NCBI GenBank assembly: GCA_019915015.1
Contig: JAHBBC010000010.1
Coordinates: forward strand, 1,674,001 to 1,738,000
Direction of reading: 5' to 3'
DNA: 64,000 nt
Source of the DNA: Auriscalpium vulgare
Taxonomy: Eukaryota > Basidiomycota > Agaricomycetes > Russulales > Auriscalpiaceae
The position numbers were made by a program, and so were the translations under genes. Under the pieces are notes generated by a model. That model made no database searches, had not been told where the DNA came from, and saw only the letters and a program-made list of their open reading frames with translations. This document shows positions 33,801-45,724 of the stretch, piece after piece (position 1 is the first letter of the stretch; every line of letters starts with the position of its first letter).

Positions 33801-35942
33801 GATCCACTAGCCCGCCATCCCTCATACTTTTTACATACCCACACATACCTGCCCGACACGCAGCACATGCAGTCAGTCCACGCCCCCGCGCGCCACTTCC
33901 CGTATGCGCTGTACCGGTCTTCACCTCGCTCGCCCGCGCCCCGCCTCCCAACTCACGCGTAATTCATGGCCCTTCAATTAGCTCTTACGAATGTAGTTTA
34001 TGATGTAATGCCAGCGAATATGGTCACTGGGCATACAGCGCAAAGAAGCCTGAACTTTTTGGGCCGGAATCGTACTGCCGTGCCGCGCACCGGCCCACTC
34101 CCAGCAAGTCTCCAGTGGCCGCTGCAGAGGCCACCACCACGAATCCCAGCCGCCCGAAGCCCAGCGTTGACCATGGGCGTGGCGTGTCCGTGGCGCTGCC
34201 ACAACGACGGAAGCTACAGCTGCTGCCCAGGTCGAAGCCGCTGCCCAGGTCGAATCCCGTGCAGGAAGCGTCCACTGAAGCAGACGAGACGCCTGCAGAC
34301 TGAGAAGCTGATTCGTAGGCCGGGGACGACGGCACAGCTCTGGATGTCTGCCAAGGCGAAGAAGATGGTTAGCCATCTCTATGTAATGAGACCTCGTGAG
34401 ATTGCTTCCTCCCCTGCCAGTCACCATGTCCTTGCTTACTTTCGTTTACTTACTTCTTTGTTTACATGTGCGCTGTACGTCGGTGTCGCGAGTATACATA
34501 GCTCCTCAGCTAGCATGTGGACCTGCGATGTAGCACGGTCAGCTCGCAATTTGCGTCCTGCCGCCATCATCTGCAGACTACTTGTCTACTTTCCGTGTCA
34601 ACTTCCTCCCAGTGACAACGAAGTCCGTTCATGCGAGCCACTGACAGTGACCGAGTCTGACGTCGACGTGCCCTTCACGTGTGGCATGCGTCTCGGCAAA
34701 GCCTTTCTCAGTTTCTGTTTTATTCTTTAGCTAAGGCTCATGTCCACTCTCCACGTGTTAAACGTTGAGCATGCGTCTATCTTCGCAGTCTGGTTTCATA
34801 CGTTGGACTAGTATGACAAAAATCTGAAGCGTGCCGCCCGTACGTCATGTTGAACACACGGTTTTAGAACAATTGGCAACGCGTGCCACCGAATGCGCCC
34901 GCATAAATAGGTTTTGGTGGTGGATAGGTCGTCACCCCACCTCGTCTGACCGCCGCCTCACTCACACCGAGCCACGCTGACGATATTGACCGTAGACGAA
35001 TGGCGAGAACGCTGCGGCCCCGACCGTCGTCCCACGGCCGCCCGGGCCACCCCCGCACCTCTATACTTCGGCTCCCATCTCCCTCATTTTACAGCCAGCC
35101 TAAGCCTCGCAGAGCTACGCGGCGGTGTAATAGGTTCCCACTTCAGGATAGTTCTCAGTCCAGCTCCCTTCGGCGGCCCAAACGCTCACGGCGGCCACAG
35201 GCAGACGAAACGTCTGTCGTACCTGTGCCTATCATGCTACCCTCGGGTTTGAGTCAAATACCGGCCAATTAACGGCGTTCACCGCAGCACTCGCCGACAA
35301 ATCCCCCACACTCTCTCAGCCCACGCCGCGCAAGCCGTGCAATGTCACTGAACACTCCGCCCCGCAGACCTCTGCGTCTGAGAACACAGTGACAGGCCAC
35401 TGAGTGGGGACGGGTCCGGAGTAAGTTAGTGGTAGAGATGTCGACAGCGGAAGGAAGAAGATAGCCGTGTGTTTAATCCCTTGGTAGGCAGACTAAACTT
35501 ACATGTGGATTAATGTAACGCGTCGACTGCGAATCAGCGAGTCGTTTGGATAACAACGACGAGCGTCATGTGCGATCGGCAAACGCCGGGCAGGACTAGG
35601 CAAGTCTCTCAGAGTAAGTACGGTAATGGCCCACAACTCCTCCTAGTACTGTAGTCCTGCGACAGTCCTACTACCGATCTTAGCCTAAACGTTCATGGCC
35701 ATTCGGGTGACTCAAGATGTCACATAGTCTGAAGCCAATAAGGCGTCCGACGATGAAGCCTCTTTGCATAGAGAGACCGTGACGGTACCGCTTGGATACG
35801 TATACTAACCTGTCAGACGTAAAGGATTGCTGATTGGACCTGCAGGAACACCCTCAAGGCCTCATGTCCTCGACTGGCTTGTATATGATCGCGCGCGACC
35901 CTCGCCTGGCCCGCACAGCGCCGCTGTCCTCATCGCACCAAC
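33801..35942. other. Long stretch without a supported gene
   Basis: Frames up to 254 codons exist on both strands, but none carries a recognised motif or plausible composition. A small tandem duplication (unit CTGCCCAGGTCGAAGCCG) lies near 34225-34260. I see no LTR, TIR or tRNA. Confidence 0.4.
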
Positions 35943-37380
35943 ATGTTCCGGTGGCTCGACATCCTCGCAATTGGCCTCGCGGGATTTCTCCTGAGGTCAT
36001 ACCTGGCGGCGAAACGGCGTGCCATGGGCCTACCACCACCACCTGGGCCCAAGCCACTGCCGCTACTAGGCAACATTCTCGATATCCCAAAGACTCAGCC
36101 GTGGCGAACATACACAGAATGGGGGAGGAAATACGGTGCGCAAATCATCACTCTTTGTTTCATTGTCTGACAAGAGGGTTATACAGGCGAAATCACCTCC
36201 ATTACGGTTTTGGGAAAGCTCATCGTGTTTTTCCACTCTTCCAGAGCGGCGAAGGAGCTGCTTGAGAAGCGCAGTTCATATTATTCTGATCGCCCAAACA
36301 TCCCCATGATGGACCTGTGAGCAAAGACAGACCTCCAGGCCGTCTTAGCTGACGGACGAATCAGCATGGACTCCTACTACAATCTCGCACTCACGCCATA
36401 CTCCGACAAATGGCGCACCGAGCGGAGAATCGTAGACCAGAGCCTGCGGCCAAGCGCTGCCGTTGCGTACATTGACATGCAAACGGAAAGGGCACATGCC
36501 TTTCTGCGGCAGACACTCCACAAACCGGAGCTGGCTATGGAATATCTGAAGCAGCGAGCACTTTGTTGGATCAGAAAGAGAATTATAGAACCTCATGCCC
36601 AAACTCAGTTACACCGGAGCAATTGTGATGTCCTTGGCCTATGGCTATGACGTCGCCGCAGTGTAAAGAGCTGCTGCGATGGCAACTGGTCCTACCGTTA
36701 GGTACGCGTGTCTATTTGTCTTTACACTGGGACAATTCTGGAGACTTAACGAACGCACAGGCGTCGCGCATGCGAGCACACACGACGATGTCTATGAGGG
36801 ATATTTTATACCGAAAGGTTCGTGAGTCGCATGCCATCATTCTACCCCGTCTCACACCCCTCTCTGCAGGAACGACGGTGATTCCGAACGCATGGTTTGT
36901 TCCCTCCCTTCATTGATGACCTATACATGCCCCCTCACGATTCCGATAGGGCGATCCTCCACGACCCAGAAGTGTATCCTGAGCCCTACGAGTTCAGGCC
37001 CGAAGGCTTCTTGACAGAGGATGGCAATTTGAAGGACGACCCTATCCTGGACGCAGCTTTCGGATTCGGCCGCCGGTGAGCGCTGCTGCCGGTTGTCCAT
37101 CCAAGTCCACTGACCTGTCCAGGATATGCCCTGGCCGCCACGTGGTCGACACGACAATCTATATCATCGTAGCATCCGTTCTCTCAGTGTTTTGCGTTGA
37201 AAAGGCAAAAGACGGGCAGGGAAATGAGATTCCTGTAGATGCGGACTTCACCGGCACCCTCATCAGGTGGGTGGGTATTCATTTCGAACGATGGCGTTGA
37301 AAGAGCGCTGAGTACCGTGCAGCCATCCGAAGCCATTCCGATACTCGATCACGGCTAGAAACGATAATTCCAGAGCATTA
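35943..37380 (+). pseudogene. Cytochrome P450 pseudogene with the catalytic middle deleted
   Basis: N-terminus is convincing: MFRWLDILAIGLAGFLLRSY (anchor), PPPPGPKPLPLLGNILDI (hinge), SITVLGKLIVFFHSSRAAKE, SSYYSDRPNIPMMDLM, SDKWRTERRIVDQSL (C helix). It continues to about IVMSLAYGYDV and then jumps, within about 30 bases, to CKELLRWQLVLPLG, VAHASTHDDVYEGYFIPKG, TTVIPNAW, HDPEVYPEPYEFRPEGFL and the heme loop FGFGRRICPGRH. Helices D to K, including the I-helix threonine, are missing: roughly 200 residues. Without these the protein could not be a working P450. The ending (RYSITARNDNSRAL) reads on past the usual stop. It resembles Agaricomycete O-methylsterigmatocystin-reductase-like P450s. Confidence 0.8.
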
Positions 37381-38133
37381 GTGCTGGCGACTGCCCCACA
37401 AGATGACCAAATTGCACTCTATAATCGGGAGAGCCGCAGCAGTTATGACTTGAGTTGCGATGACCAGTGTGATTGGCGTCGTCCGATACAGAATAACGAA
37501 CCTTTCACCCGCTTTACTATACGCCATAATCAGTCGGCAGTAAGTAGAGTTCTTTATAGACGAGCACATTGCGCTCACCGAACGGATGTTTACGTGGCAT
37601 GGTGTCGATGTCGATGAGTACTTGAGTGATTGGCGGCCTCACGGCGTTCGGGAGGGCATGCACGAGGGACGTATTCCCGCGGTAGATGACTCGCACGGGA
37701 AACAAGATGAGCGATACCATTAGTGCGGTCTTGGTAGGCGTGCACGTTCAATTGGACAAACAGGATGAGTGTGGCAGTCGATACCCCAAGGCCACATCGG
37801 GCTGCTGCTGAGTTTGAAGTAGCCCGCGGCAGTCGTCAGTCCTAGCAATCAACACCATCTACATCATCCCTGCCCTCAGCATGCGAAGGTTCTACTCTGC
37901 CTCAGGGAGACTACCCTCATCACGGAAGCATGTAGTCGATCGCTTGTGTCAGCTACTTCACGCGTGAGTCACCTAAGGTCACCTACCGCGAGAGTCACAC
38001 AGCTTGCACCCTACAATTTTCGGACGGCGGCAAGCAGCTATCCACGTAAGTATCCATCTGGTGAGTGCACCCTGCGCAGGGTATAAAGACAGTGCTGCCG
38101 ATGACACCCTTGCTCGCACTGCGATAGAGCAGG
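37381..38133. other. Intergenic, no feature recognised
   Basis: 3' flank of the P450 pseudogene and upstream region of the oxygenase gene. A GTATAAAG box at about 38080, 55 bp upstream of the next ATG, is a plausible TATA element. Confidence 0.45.
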
Positions 38134-39659
38134 ATGTCGCGCTCCCCTAGCCCTGCAGCGAGTCTCGCTTCCGATCCACCCACTCCTGTCTCCGATTCCT
38201 CTAGCGAGGATGGCTCTCGTTCCCGTTCTCTCTCTCCTGGCCCCGCCACCGTGGCCTCCAGCACAGCGGCCATGGTGCAGCGCTTCCGGGAGTCCATCAC
38301 ACATCGGCCTCCGTTCACCAGTGGCACTATAGCCGTCCAGCCCGACGAACTCATCCTCTTCTTCGGAAAGGGAAACAAGTCAGAGTGAGTTCATTTCATA
38401 CTCGACAGCAAGGCATCCCGTCATGATCGATTTATTAGGCGCCTAGACTACGCTACAGCTGGGCCAGAGGAGCTGGATGCACTGTCGCGTGCCTGCGATC
38501 GTGCATCCTTCGGCCTCAATGGCGAGAATGTCCACGATGAAACCTACCGCAAGGCCGGCAAGCTGGATTCTGCCTTCTTCTCCACGTCTTTTGTTCCAGA
38601 GCGCAACAAGCTCGCCAGTATTGTCGGTGGTAGCCTGCTGGAAGGCGACAAGGCTACACGACCCCTCCACTTTGAGCTGTACAAGCTGAATGTTTATGGT
38701 GCGCGATCTAGTACTTTCTACAGGCTTGAGCCGACATGCTGAGGCTTGTACGTATACTAGGCGAGGGCTCCTTTTTCAAACCGCACCAGGATACGCCGAG
38801 AGGTGGGGACATGTTTGCCTCGCTCGTGGTAGTGTTCCCCGCCGCACATGAAGGCGGTGCGCTTGTCCTGCGCCACGGAGGTGAAGAATGGACATTTGAC
38901 GCCGCGCAAGCACTAGACAAGGAAAGCACGCCCTCCGTCGCCTACATCGCCTTCTTCAGCGACGTCGAGCACGAAGTTCTTCCTGTCACCAAAGGCCATC
39001 GAGTCACACTCACATACAACATCTACTATGCCGACGATGGCAATTCCAAAGTTCCCAATCCGCCGACCTTCGTAGACCCGCACGCTCGGTCCAGCTACGG
39101 AGGTGCCCTCAAGAACAGGCTTGCAGAACTCATCAAGTGTCCTGACTTTCTGCCTAAAGGCGGAAATCTCGGGTTCGGGTTGCGCCACGTGTACCCGGTC
39201 GTCAGTTTCCCGAGTAATCCCCTCTCAGCGGACCTCGACAATATCCGCCTCAAGGGCACCGACAGGCTGCTGGACCAGGTGTGCACCGCGCTCGGCCTCG
39301 AGACGCAGCTGTACTTCCTCTACCGCGAAGACGATGACCGGGCAAGCGACGCGGTCGCGGCCAGCGGATTTCACGTCGATTTGGGGTGCAACGAGGTCAT
39401 CATGTCTGAAGACGTGCCTGATGCCCAGACGATCTTGGGTGGAGAATATCAGTCATTTTCGGAGGCCATGGGGGGAGCTCGGATATATGATCCAGAGAAT
39501 GGCAGGCCACTGGACGACGTGATCAATTGGGTGACAGTGCCGAATTCGTGGACGCGAACCGAAACTGCGTTGGCGTACTACGGGAACGAGCCGGGCCTCA
39601 GCTGGGTGTATGCAGATGTGTGTTTAGTCGCGACGGTTGGAGAGGCCGGCAACCGGTGA
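38134..39659 (+). CDS. 2-oxoglutarate/Fe(II)-dependent oxygenase domain protein
   Basis: A soluble dioxygenase-type protein common in Agaricomycetes. The Ser/Pro-rich start (MSRSPSPAASLASDPPTPVS) is followed by FTSGTIAVQPDELILFFGKG. Two introns bracket the exon RLDYATAGPEELDALSRAC...FELYKLNVYG. The iron site lies in the long third exon: FFKPHQDTPRGGDMFASLVV gives HxD, EVEHEVLP-type DVEHEVLPVTKGH gives the distal His, and HRVTLTYNIYY supplies the 2OG-binding Arg. The C-terminal third is unrelated to known domains as far as I can tell. The reaction is probably hydroxylation; the substrate is unknown. Confidence 0.75.
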
Positions 39660-40425
39660 CGGGCAACTGTACTAGGAACAAATTTTCAGCGTTGTGATGA
39701 TTCTGCGAGAGACATCAGTCGTGAAAGTAGTCGGAAGCACGCGTCTACATACTTAAATCGAACCCGAACATTTACCCCGGCTATCGCAGACAAAGACGAG
39801 CTATCCGAACCTCTGTGGCGCTGACTCAACGCGACCGTGGACATCAGGGCCTATCGCCCGAGAAACCTCTGGGTCGACGGTCGCCCTCCATCGGCCGTTT
39901 ATGCACTTCTCGACCGCGTCCTTGTAGTCGAAGAACGCATTACCTTGGTCTTTCAGCTTGCCAGTGGTCGTCATACGTGCGATGGATGCGGCGGATGGAT
40001 GGCGACAGTAGCGAGGTGGATCTGTGTGTTCTGCCTTCGTAGACGAGCGTTCGACTTCCAGGTCGGAGCCTCAGCGCTCAGCCTCAGTCCTTCACCACCT
40101 GGTGCATGCTAGTAGCAACTGGCAGTACTGGTCAACAGCTCTAGCCCTGCATGTCATTTTCCATCCGGGCGGAAATGACTCAGACCTCGAGCTCGGCATC
40201 GAGAGGACACAAGAGGGCCTGCAAGCTGCAGTGTACAAGCTCCAACTATGAAACTGTGGATTTTGAGAGATGTTCAAGTCGTTCAAGTCCACATGTGGGC
40301 GGAACGGAATAGAGAAAGTGCACGAGTTAGCTACATTACATGTGCGCGTCACACAACTTGACCCTGACCATCTCGCCCGCCCACCCTCGTCCCTCCACGC
40401 ACAGCTCACGTTCGCTGCTTTCACC
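39660..40425. other. Intergenic, no gene supported
   Basis: Three overlapping frames of 75-91 codons occur near 39815-40250; none shows a motif. Upstream of the V-ATPase subunit gene. Confidence 0.4.
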
Positions 40426-40755
40426 ATGGCATCGGCACTCCCAGTTGTGATCGTCTTTGCTCTCGTGGCAGCCCTCATGTCCGCCTCCTGGTTCTTCACA
40501 ACTAAGGGCCCGCAACAAACGTGCGCTCCCACCTAGCCCTTGGCATTCACTTGCACCGCAGTCCACTGACCCGCCTGTCACAGACTCATCCGCTCAAGCC
40601 TGATGCTCACCCTCGCGTGCTTGTACCTCATGTGGATGATTGCGTATCTCGCGCAGTTACACCCATTAATTGGTGAGTTGCAGAGTATAGTGCGCGGGCC
40701 GTGCTGAGTTGGCCTTCGTCCAGAGCCGAAACAGAACTTCGCTGCGGAGGCTTGA
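40426..40755 (+). CDS. VMA9: V-type ATPase subunit e (Vma9-like)
   Basis: A small two-helix subunit of the membrane Vo sector of the proton pump. Exon 1 encodes MASALPVVIVFALVAALMSA and SWFFTTKGPQQT; exon 2 gives LIRSSLMLTLACLYLMWMIA then YLAQLHPLI; exon 3, spliced after a GTGAGT donor, adds EPKQNFAAEA and a stop. Length (about 70 residues), the KGPxQ loop between two membrane helices and the LHPLI-P end match the family closely. The gene is too fragmented for a single-frame search, as the three exons are 30-90 bases apart. A longer in-frame upstream start exists but lies in probable 5' UTR. Confidence 0.88.
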
Positions 40756-40913
40756 CGGGCGAGCGTGTTGGCGGGTGTCGGTGGGACCGTAGATACCTGG
40801 TGCGTCGCACCGCACCGAATTGCGCGCCGACGCTGACGAGCCGTGGCTAATCCGCAGGTGCAGCGGGCCTATGTATTCATGTTTCGTCCATACTTTTTCA
40901 AATCACGGACTGT

Positions 40914-42610
40914 TCATTCCCTTGCTTTGAGTGCTACCGACGTGTCGATGATGCTAGGTATAGGTGCCGCCTCGTCCCACGCCGCGCTCGTCGCCCATCC
41001 CTCACTGTCCCCCCACAGAGCTGCTGACCCTTCATACGTCCAGGCAGTCGACGTGTTCCCCGTTCCCCAGCTCGTCGCCCACTCCGACACCGACACCGAC
41101 AACGAACTTGACTGCGTAGCGGACCCCTTACCAGCCTCCCCCCAGCTAGTTGTCCACTCCGACACAGAAAGTGGCGGTTCCTCCGTGATCAGCGAATGCG
41201 TACCCAACCCCTCGCCAGGATCGTCCTCGGAATCGGAGTCTTTACCCATCGATATCCCCGCATAAAGCGCCTCCTCACGCTCCTCCTCCACGTCCTCCCA
41301 TGTTTTCTGCCGCCGTGGCAAAGCCCCCACCAGCTCCACGGCCCAGTCGTCGACATATTTGCCGTCCCTGCGCAGCACGAGCATCTCCGCCTCATCCAGC
41401 GCATCCACAAGCACCTCGACCCAGCCCCCGCACAGCGCAGCAACGCGGTCCTCGCGCCACAGCTCCGTCACGACGACGCGCGCCTCCTCCCACTCCCGCA
41501 TGAGCTCCGCGACGGCCCCGGCAATGAGCTCGCGCGCAGCGGGCTTGCCTGCGGAGGGGTGCGGCGTGCTCAGGTGCGTGGCGCGCAATATATGCGCAGC
41601 CCCGTCCGTCTTCACGAATTCCGCAGCGCGTGTTCGTCGGCGCTCCGCCCACTCGGCCCCCTCCTTCCGGCGGAACTGCACCACCTGGCTCGCCTTCAGC
41701 CCATCTCCGCGCCCCCACGGATCGCGCTCGGCATTGCGCCCGACACCGCCCATCTGCACGTCATATCCCCAATCATCCGCGGCGCGCGCACACCACTCCG
41801 TGCACTCGGCGACTGTCCACTCGAACTTGTGGTCGTCGTGACGGAAGACGCGTGTTGTACGCTGTGTCGGGTCGGGGAAGCCCCAGGGTGCGGGGTCGTC
41901 GGGCGGGTTGAAGAGCGGGTTGAAGTCGTAGGATGGCGTCGTGACGAGAAGCAGGTCTGGCTGGTAGTGCCCGAGGAGCGTCGGTGCGAAGTAGGGCAGG
42001 ACGGAGGGCGGGAGGTGTTCGATGCTGCGCGGTGGGGTGGTTGTGAATGTAAGTATACAATGGCAGCACGAGGTGGATGGCGTACGTACACTTCCATTGC
42101 AACGATACACTCGACCCCATTGAATGCACTGTTCGGTACCTCCAATCCACCCTCCCACACCTGCGCGTCGAGTGCCTCCCACCGCGTGTGCCGTGCCCAG
42201 CCCTTGTCATCTGGCGGCCGCGTCACCTCGATCGCCTCTTCCAGGTCGTCCGCACTGATATCCAGCCCATGCAGCGTGCGGACGTGTGCGAACTCGAATT
42301 TGGCCGGCGCGGGAAGCGGTGCGGCGGGGGTGGCGGGGGTGTGTGCAAGCCACGGTGCGGGGTGCGAGAGGCAGTCGAGCAGCGCGCCCTCGCCGCAGCC
42401 GACGTCTAGCACCTGCGCGATCCATCATTTTATCAGGTTCATGATGTTGTCCGCGTGGAAGCATGCAGGGATGCTCACCGATGCAACTCCCTCGCGCTGG
42501 AGTATGTCGAGTACCCAAGCGCGACGCTGCTCGCACAGCGGCGGGACAAACACCACCGTATGGGGCTCGCTTGCGGGTACGGCGGCCATAATGATATCAG
42601 TTTGATTCAT
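40914..42610 (-). CDS. HEN1: HEN1-type small RNA 2'-O-methyltransferase
   Basis: Methylates the 3'-terminal ribose of small RNAs in plants and animals; fungal orthologues exist but are patchily studied. It starts MNQTDIIMAAVPASEPHTVV and splices (GTGAGC...GCGCAG) so that REGVAS joins VLDVGCGEGALLDCL, the SAM-binding motif. After the second intron the metal-site segment reads VAMEVIEHLPPSVLPYF (ExxEH), followed by LLLVTTPSYDFNPLF and FRHDDHKFEWTVAECTEW, which supplies the remaining His ligand. The C-terminal ~200 residues are acidic with repeated SEWxTSWG motifs (four-fold Trp-rich repeats) not known from other HEN1 proteins. It ends SVALKARE. Confidence 0.85.
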
Positions 42611-43065
42611 AAGTCCCTGTCAAAGGGTCGGTGGTGAGATGGAGTCGGTCGAGAGAGGATGGGGTTAAGTACAAAGGACCAACGACGCGCAGCACCAGTG
42701 CCCGTGTAAGCGCCCGCCGCGACGTTGTCGACTTGCCACCATCGCGTTCTCAGCCAGGCCCTGCTGTTTACTGTACTCTCGCGCAGTCTCACGCGTGTTT
42801 GACTGCGTGGGCTGGGCCTGTGCGTTCTTCCCAAGAGCCTGAGAACGCTCGGCCCAGTTGTCGATGAGGTGAGACATATGCAAAATACCCGCGTGCTCAC
42901 CATGGGATAACCCCGAGCTTTGCGCCATTTGTCACTAAACATAGCCTGCGAGTGCTGACACTGTCTCAGGGAGACTATCAGAGACACCCGAGCCTTCCGT
43001 CTTCTGGATTTAAAGACTGTCCATTCATCGACCCAACAACGCTCTCATCGCATCTCCCCAGCAAC
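42611..43065. promoter_or_regulatory. Divergent intergenic region
   Basis: Separates HEN1 (minus) from the hydrolase (plus). No distinct element recognised; short frames here look like chance. Confidence 0.35.
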
Positions 43066-44052
43066 ATGACCTCCACACCCAAAGTCACCGAAGGCGAAGC
43101 CCCCTTCTCCTGGCCCGCCGCCAACAAACCCCTCACAACATACTACAAAATCACGGGCGACCTCTCCACCAGCACCCGGCCACCGCTCATCGTGCTGCAC
43201 GGCGGACCAGGCGTCTCGCACATCTACCTTACGCCCTTCGCAGACCTCGCCGCCGCGCACGGCATCCCCGTGATCCTGTACGACCAGATCGGCAACGGGC
43301 GCTCGACGCACCTGCGCGAGCGCGCGGGCGACGGCGCGTTCTGGACCGACGCACTCTTCGTCGCGCAGCTCGACGCGCTGATCGCGGCCCTGGGCCTGGC
43401 AGAGTACGACCTCGCGGGGCACTCGTGGGGCGGCATGCTCGCGGCGCGCTTTGCGGTGCGCCGTCCGCAGGGCCTGCGCAGGCTCGTGATCGCGAGCTCG
43501 CCGGCGGACATGCACACCTGGGTGAAGGTGCAGAACGAGCTGTTGAAGGAGATGCCTGAGGACGTGCAGGAGACGCTGAAGAAGCATGAGGCGGCCGGGA
43601 CCACAGATACCGAGGAGTACAAGGCCGCGGTGGAGAAGTTCTATGCGCGCCATTTGTGCAGACTGAACCCGCTGCCAGACGATGTGCAGGCTGTGGAGAA
43701 AGTGATCGAAGACGATCCGACGGTGTACCTAACTATGTGTGTGCACACCCTCTCCGTTGGATTCGCAGAATTTCCTTCTGATGCACTGCGATCCTGTAGG
43801 AACGGCCCGTCGGAATTCCATGTGATTGGTACCATCAAGGCCTGGACGGTGGTCGACGAACTGTACAAGATCAACGTCCCGACACTGCTTACGAATGGCC
43901 GCTACGACGAGGCGCAGGATGAGGCGGTCCTGCCGTACTTCCTGCACATACCCAAGGTCAAGTGGGTGCAGATGGCGGAGTCTTCCCACATGCCGCACTG
44001 GGAGGAGCGGGAGCGCTTCGTGCGAGTGCTCGGGGACTTTCTTACCTCATGA
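43066..44052 (+). CDS. Proline iminopeptidase-like alpha/beta hydrolase
   Basis: A cytosolic serine hydrolase of the S33 family. The start MTSTPKVTEGEAPFSW is preferred over an upstream in-frame codon because the extra residues lack homology. The oxyanion motif is LIVLHGGPGVSHIYL, the nucleophile elbow is DLAGHSWGGMLAARFA, the acid lies in LLTNGRYDEAQDEAV, and the His in AESSHMPHWEERERF. One intron (about 43738-43799, GTGTGT...TGTAG) is a multiple of three and stop-free, so unspliced mRNA would also be translatable; removing it gives LTM-NGPSEFHVIGTIK. Substrates are probably N-terminal proline or small amides and esters. Confidence 0.85.
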   Translation: MTSTPKVTEGEAPFSWPAANKPLTTYYKITGDLSTSTRPPLIVLHGGPGVSHIYLTPFADLAAAHGIPVILYDQIGNGRSTHLRERAGDGAFWTDALFVAQLDALIAALGLAEYDLAGHSWGGMLAARFAVRRPQGLRRLVIASSPADMHTWVKVQNELLKEMPEDVQETLKKHEAAGTTDTEEYKAAVEKFYARHLCRLNPLPDDVQAVEKVIEDDPTVYLTMCVHTLSVGFAEFPSDALRSCRNGPSEFHVIGTIKAWTVVDELYKINVPTLLTNGRYDEAQDEAVLPYFLHIPKVKWVQMAESSHMPHWEERERFVRVLGDFLTS

Positions 44053-44243
44053 AGGCCCTACTTAATCACATGGGCGAGATATATGCTTGCTGCAGATAGA
44101 TAGCGAGAAGCAAGGGAAGAGATTGTAAGATGTTACACAGTTGGGATGGAGAACGACACTAATAGCATGACAGTAAGTACTCAATGTCTTCGCTGACCAC
44201 CTAACAACAACGCACCAAAAACCGTAAATAAAACATGCCGCGG
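44053..44243. other. Convergent 3' ends
   Basis: Short region between the stops of the hydrolase (plus) and the Bsd2-like gene (minus). A possible polyadenylation signal for the minus-strand gene, AATAAA, would read TTTATT here; the plus strand shows AAATAAAAC near 44226. Confidence 0.3.
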
Positions 44244-45724
44244 TCATAGCAGCCCAGCCGCACGTAGATCAGCCTCTAATCGTGCATCGTCTCGTCGCAG
44301 TCCATGGCTCGTGGCCAGCGCGCCATCGGTGGCGGTCGATGGGGTCACCGGCGCATCAGCCACGGTGCGCGCGTGCGCCTGCCCATCGTCAAATACGACG
44401 GTGATGCCGAACACCTCTTCGAGATTGCGGCGGATGACCAGGTCACGCTCAACGTCCTCTGCGGAGAGCGGCGTGGGCCGTGTGCGCGAGGCGCGCACGG
44501 ACATTTCGAAGCGCTTCACGCGGAAGTAGCCAATGAGGGAGGTCAGTAGGAGGAACCAGCCTGGTGACGGTGAGCACTGTGCGGCCAAAACGGACCGAGA
44601 ATAACGTACCTATTGTCATGAGAAGAAAGGAGACCCATTCGTGACCCATGCCCAATGGCGGTCCCCACTCAGGCAGCGCTGCAGTGCCGTTGACGGGCGA
44701 CGCGGTCGGCGCCGGCAGCTCGCCGGTAGTGGAGTTCGTTGGGACCACGCCATCCATCCCCGCGCCCATATCAAACTCGCCGCTCCAAGGCGAGCCGCCC
44801 AGGCCGAAGCCGCCCCCGCCAGTACTCCCGTCCTCGCCCACCTCGTCCGACACCGTGACACTGAACCCGAACTGGATGAGCGTCAGCGCAAGGCCGGCCT
44901 GCGAGCCGAACTTGCCCGCATGCGTGCCGTGCAGGAGGTACGTGAGGATGAAACCGGGCAGCTGGAAGAACCACGAGACGAGCGCGGTGAAGAAGAACGT
45001 GAGCAGCGAGCCCGTCGGCAGGTCATCGACGATCATGTCGCCGTTCATATCCGTCGCAGACGGTGCGTGCACGGTTGTCTCCCAGTAGGCGGGTGCAGCA
45101 TCCGCGGAAGCCGCAGCGTACGACTGCGCAGCACATAGTACGCTTGTCAGCACGACGAGATCAAGCGTGAGTAGGGTGGCGACAACGCACCGGGGGCGCC
45201 TCTGTCTGCGTCTCCTCAGGGACCATGTATATCTCCCCGTTCTCCCCCTGTATTGTGCGTGCACGAGCAGGCTTGGCCATGACGTTGGCGAACACGCCGT
45301 CGTTGTCAATGCCACCCCCGCGGGGCCCGGTGCTGCCCGTGGGCACGCGGTGGTAATACGACGGCCACACCACACCCACTGCCCTCCGAAAGAACGACGG
45401 CTTTGGGGCCGCGACAGGGGACGTCGGGATGAACCCATTCGAGTTGCCGTAGTCGTTCGGCCGCGCGCTGGACGAGGGTCCTGGGGGCGAGCCAGGTGGC
45501 GGCCGCGCGTAGTCGTATTCGCGCTCGAAGTCGTACACGGAGGGCTGCGACAGTGCCGGCACGGCAATGCGCAGGGCAGGGTGGACGGCGTGGTCGATCG
45601 TGAGCGGGGTGTGCTCGCTGTGGTCGAACCCGTCCTCGTCGTCGTCGAAGGCGTCCTCCATCTCGCGGTGGGCGTTCGGGGCGGTGCGGGGGTTGATGAG
45701 CGGGTCGTATCCTGTGGGCGCCAT
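44244..45724 (-). CDS. Bsd2/Ndfip-like membrane adaptor (metal-transporter sorting)
   Basis: Family members are Golgi or endosomal proteins that recruit HECT ubiquitin ligases to metal transporters. It starts MAPTGYDPLINPRTAPNAH; a Pro-rich cytosolic region of ~170 residues precedes the membrane part. After an intron come SLLTFFFTALVSWFFQLPGF (helix 1), HGTHAGKFGSQAGLALTLIQ (helix 2), an Asn/Thr/Gly-rich loop, and a split third helix (FLLMTIG then WFLLLTSLIGYFRV). The PGFILTYLLHGTHAGKFGSQ segment is the family hallmark. The C-terminus ends LEADLRAAGLL. Two introns inferred (GTGCGT after TEAPP and GTACGT inside helix 3). Confidence 0.78.

Noticed and set aside
33966..34730. A 254-codon plus-strand gene
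   Set aside because: No motif, odd composition and competing minus-strand frames of equal quality; left as unsupported.
41196..42605. A 469-codon plus-strand frame
   Set aside because: Antisense to HEN1, whose SAM and metal-binding motifs are clear.
43045..43653. Minus-strand frame of 202 codons
   Set aside because: Shadow of the iminopeptidase-like gene, which has a full catalytic triad.
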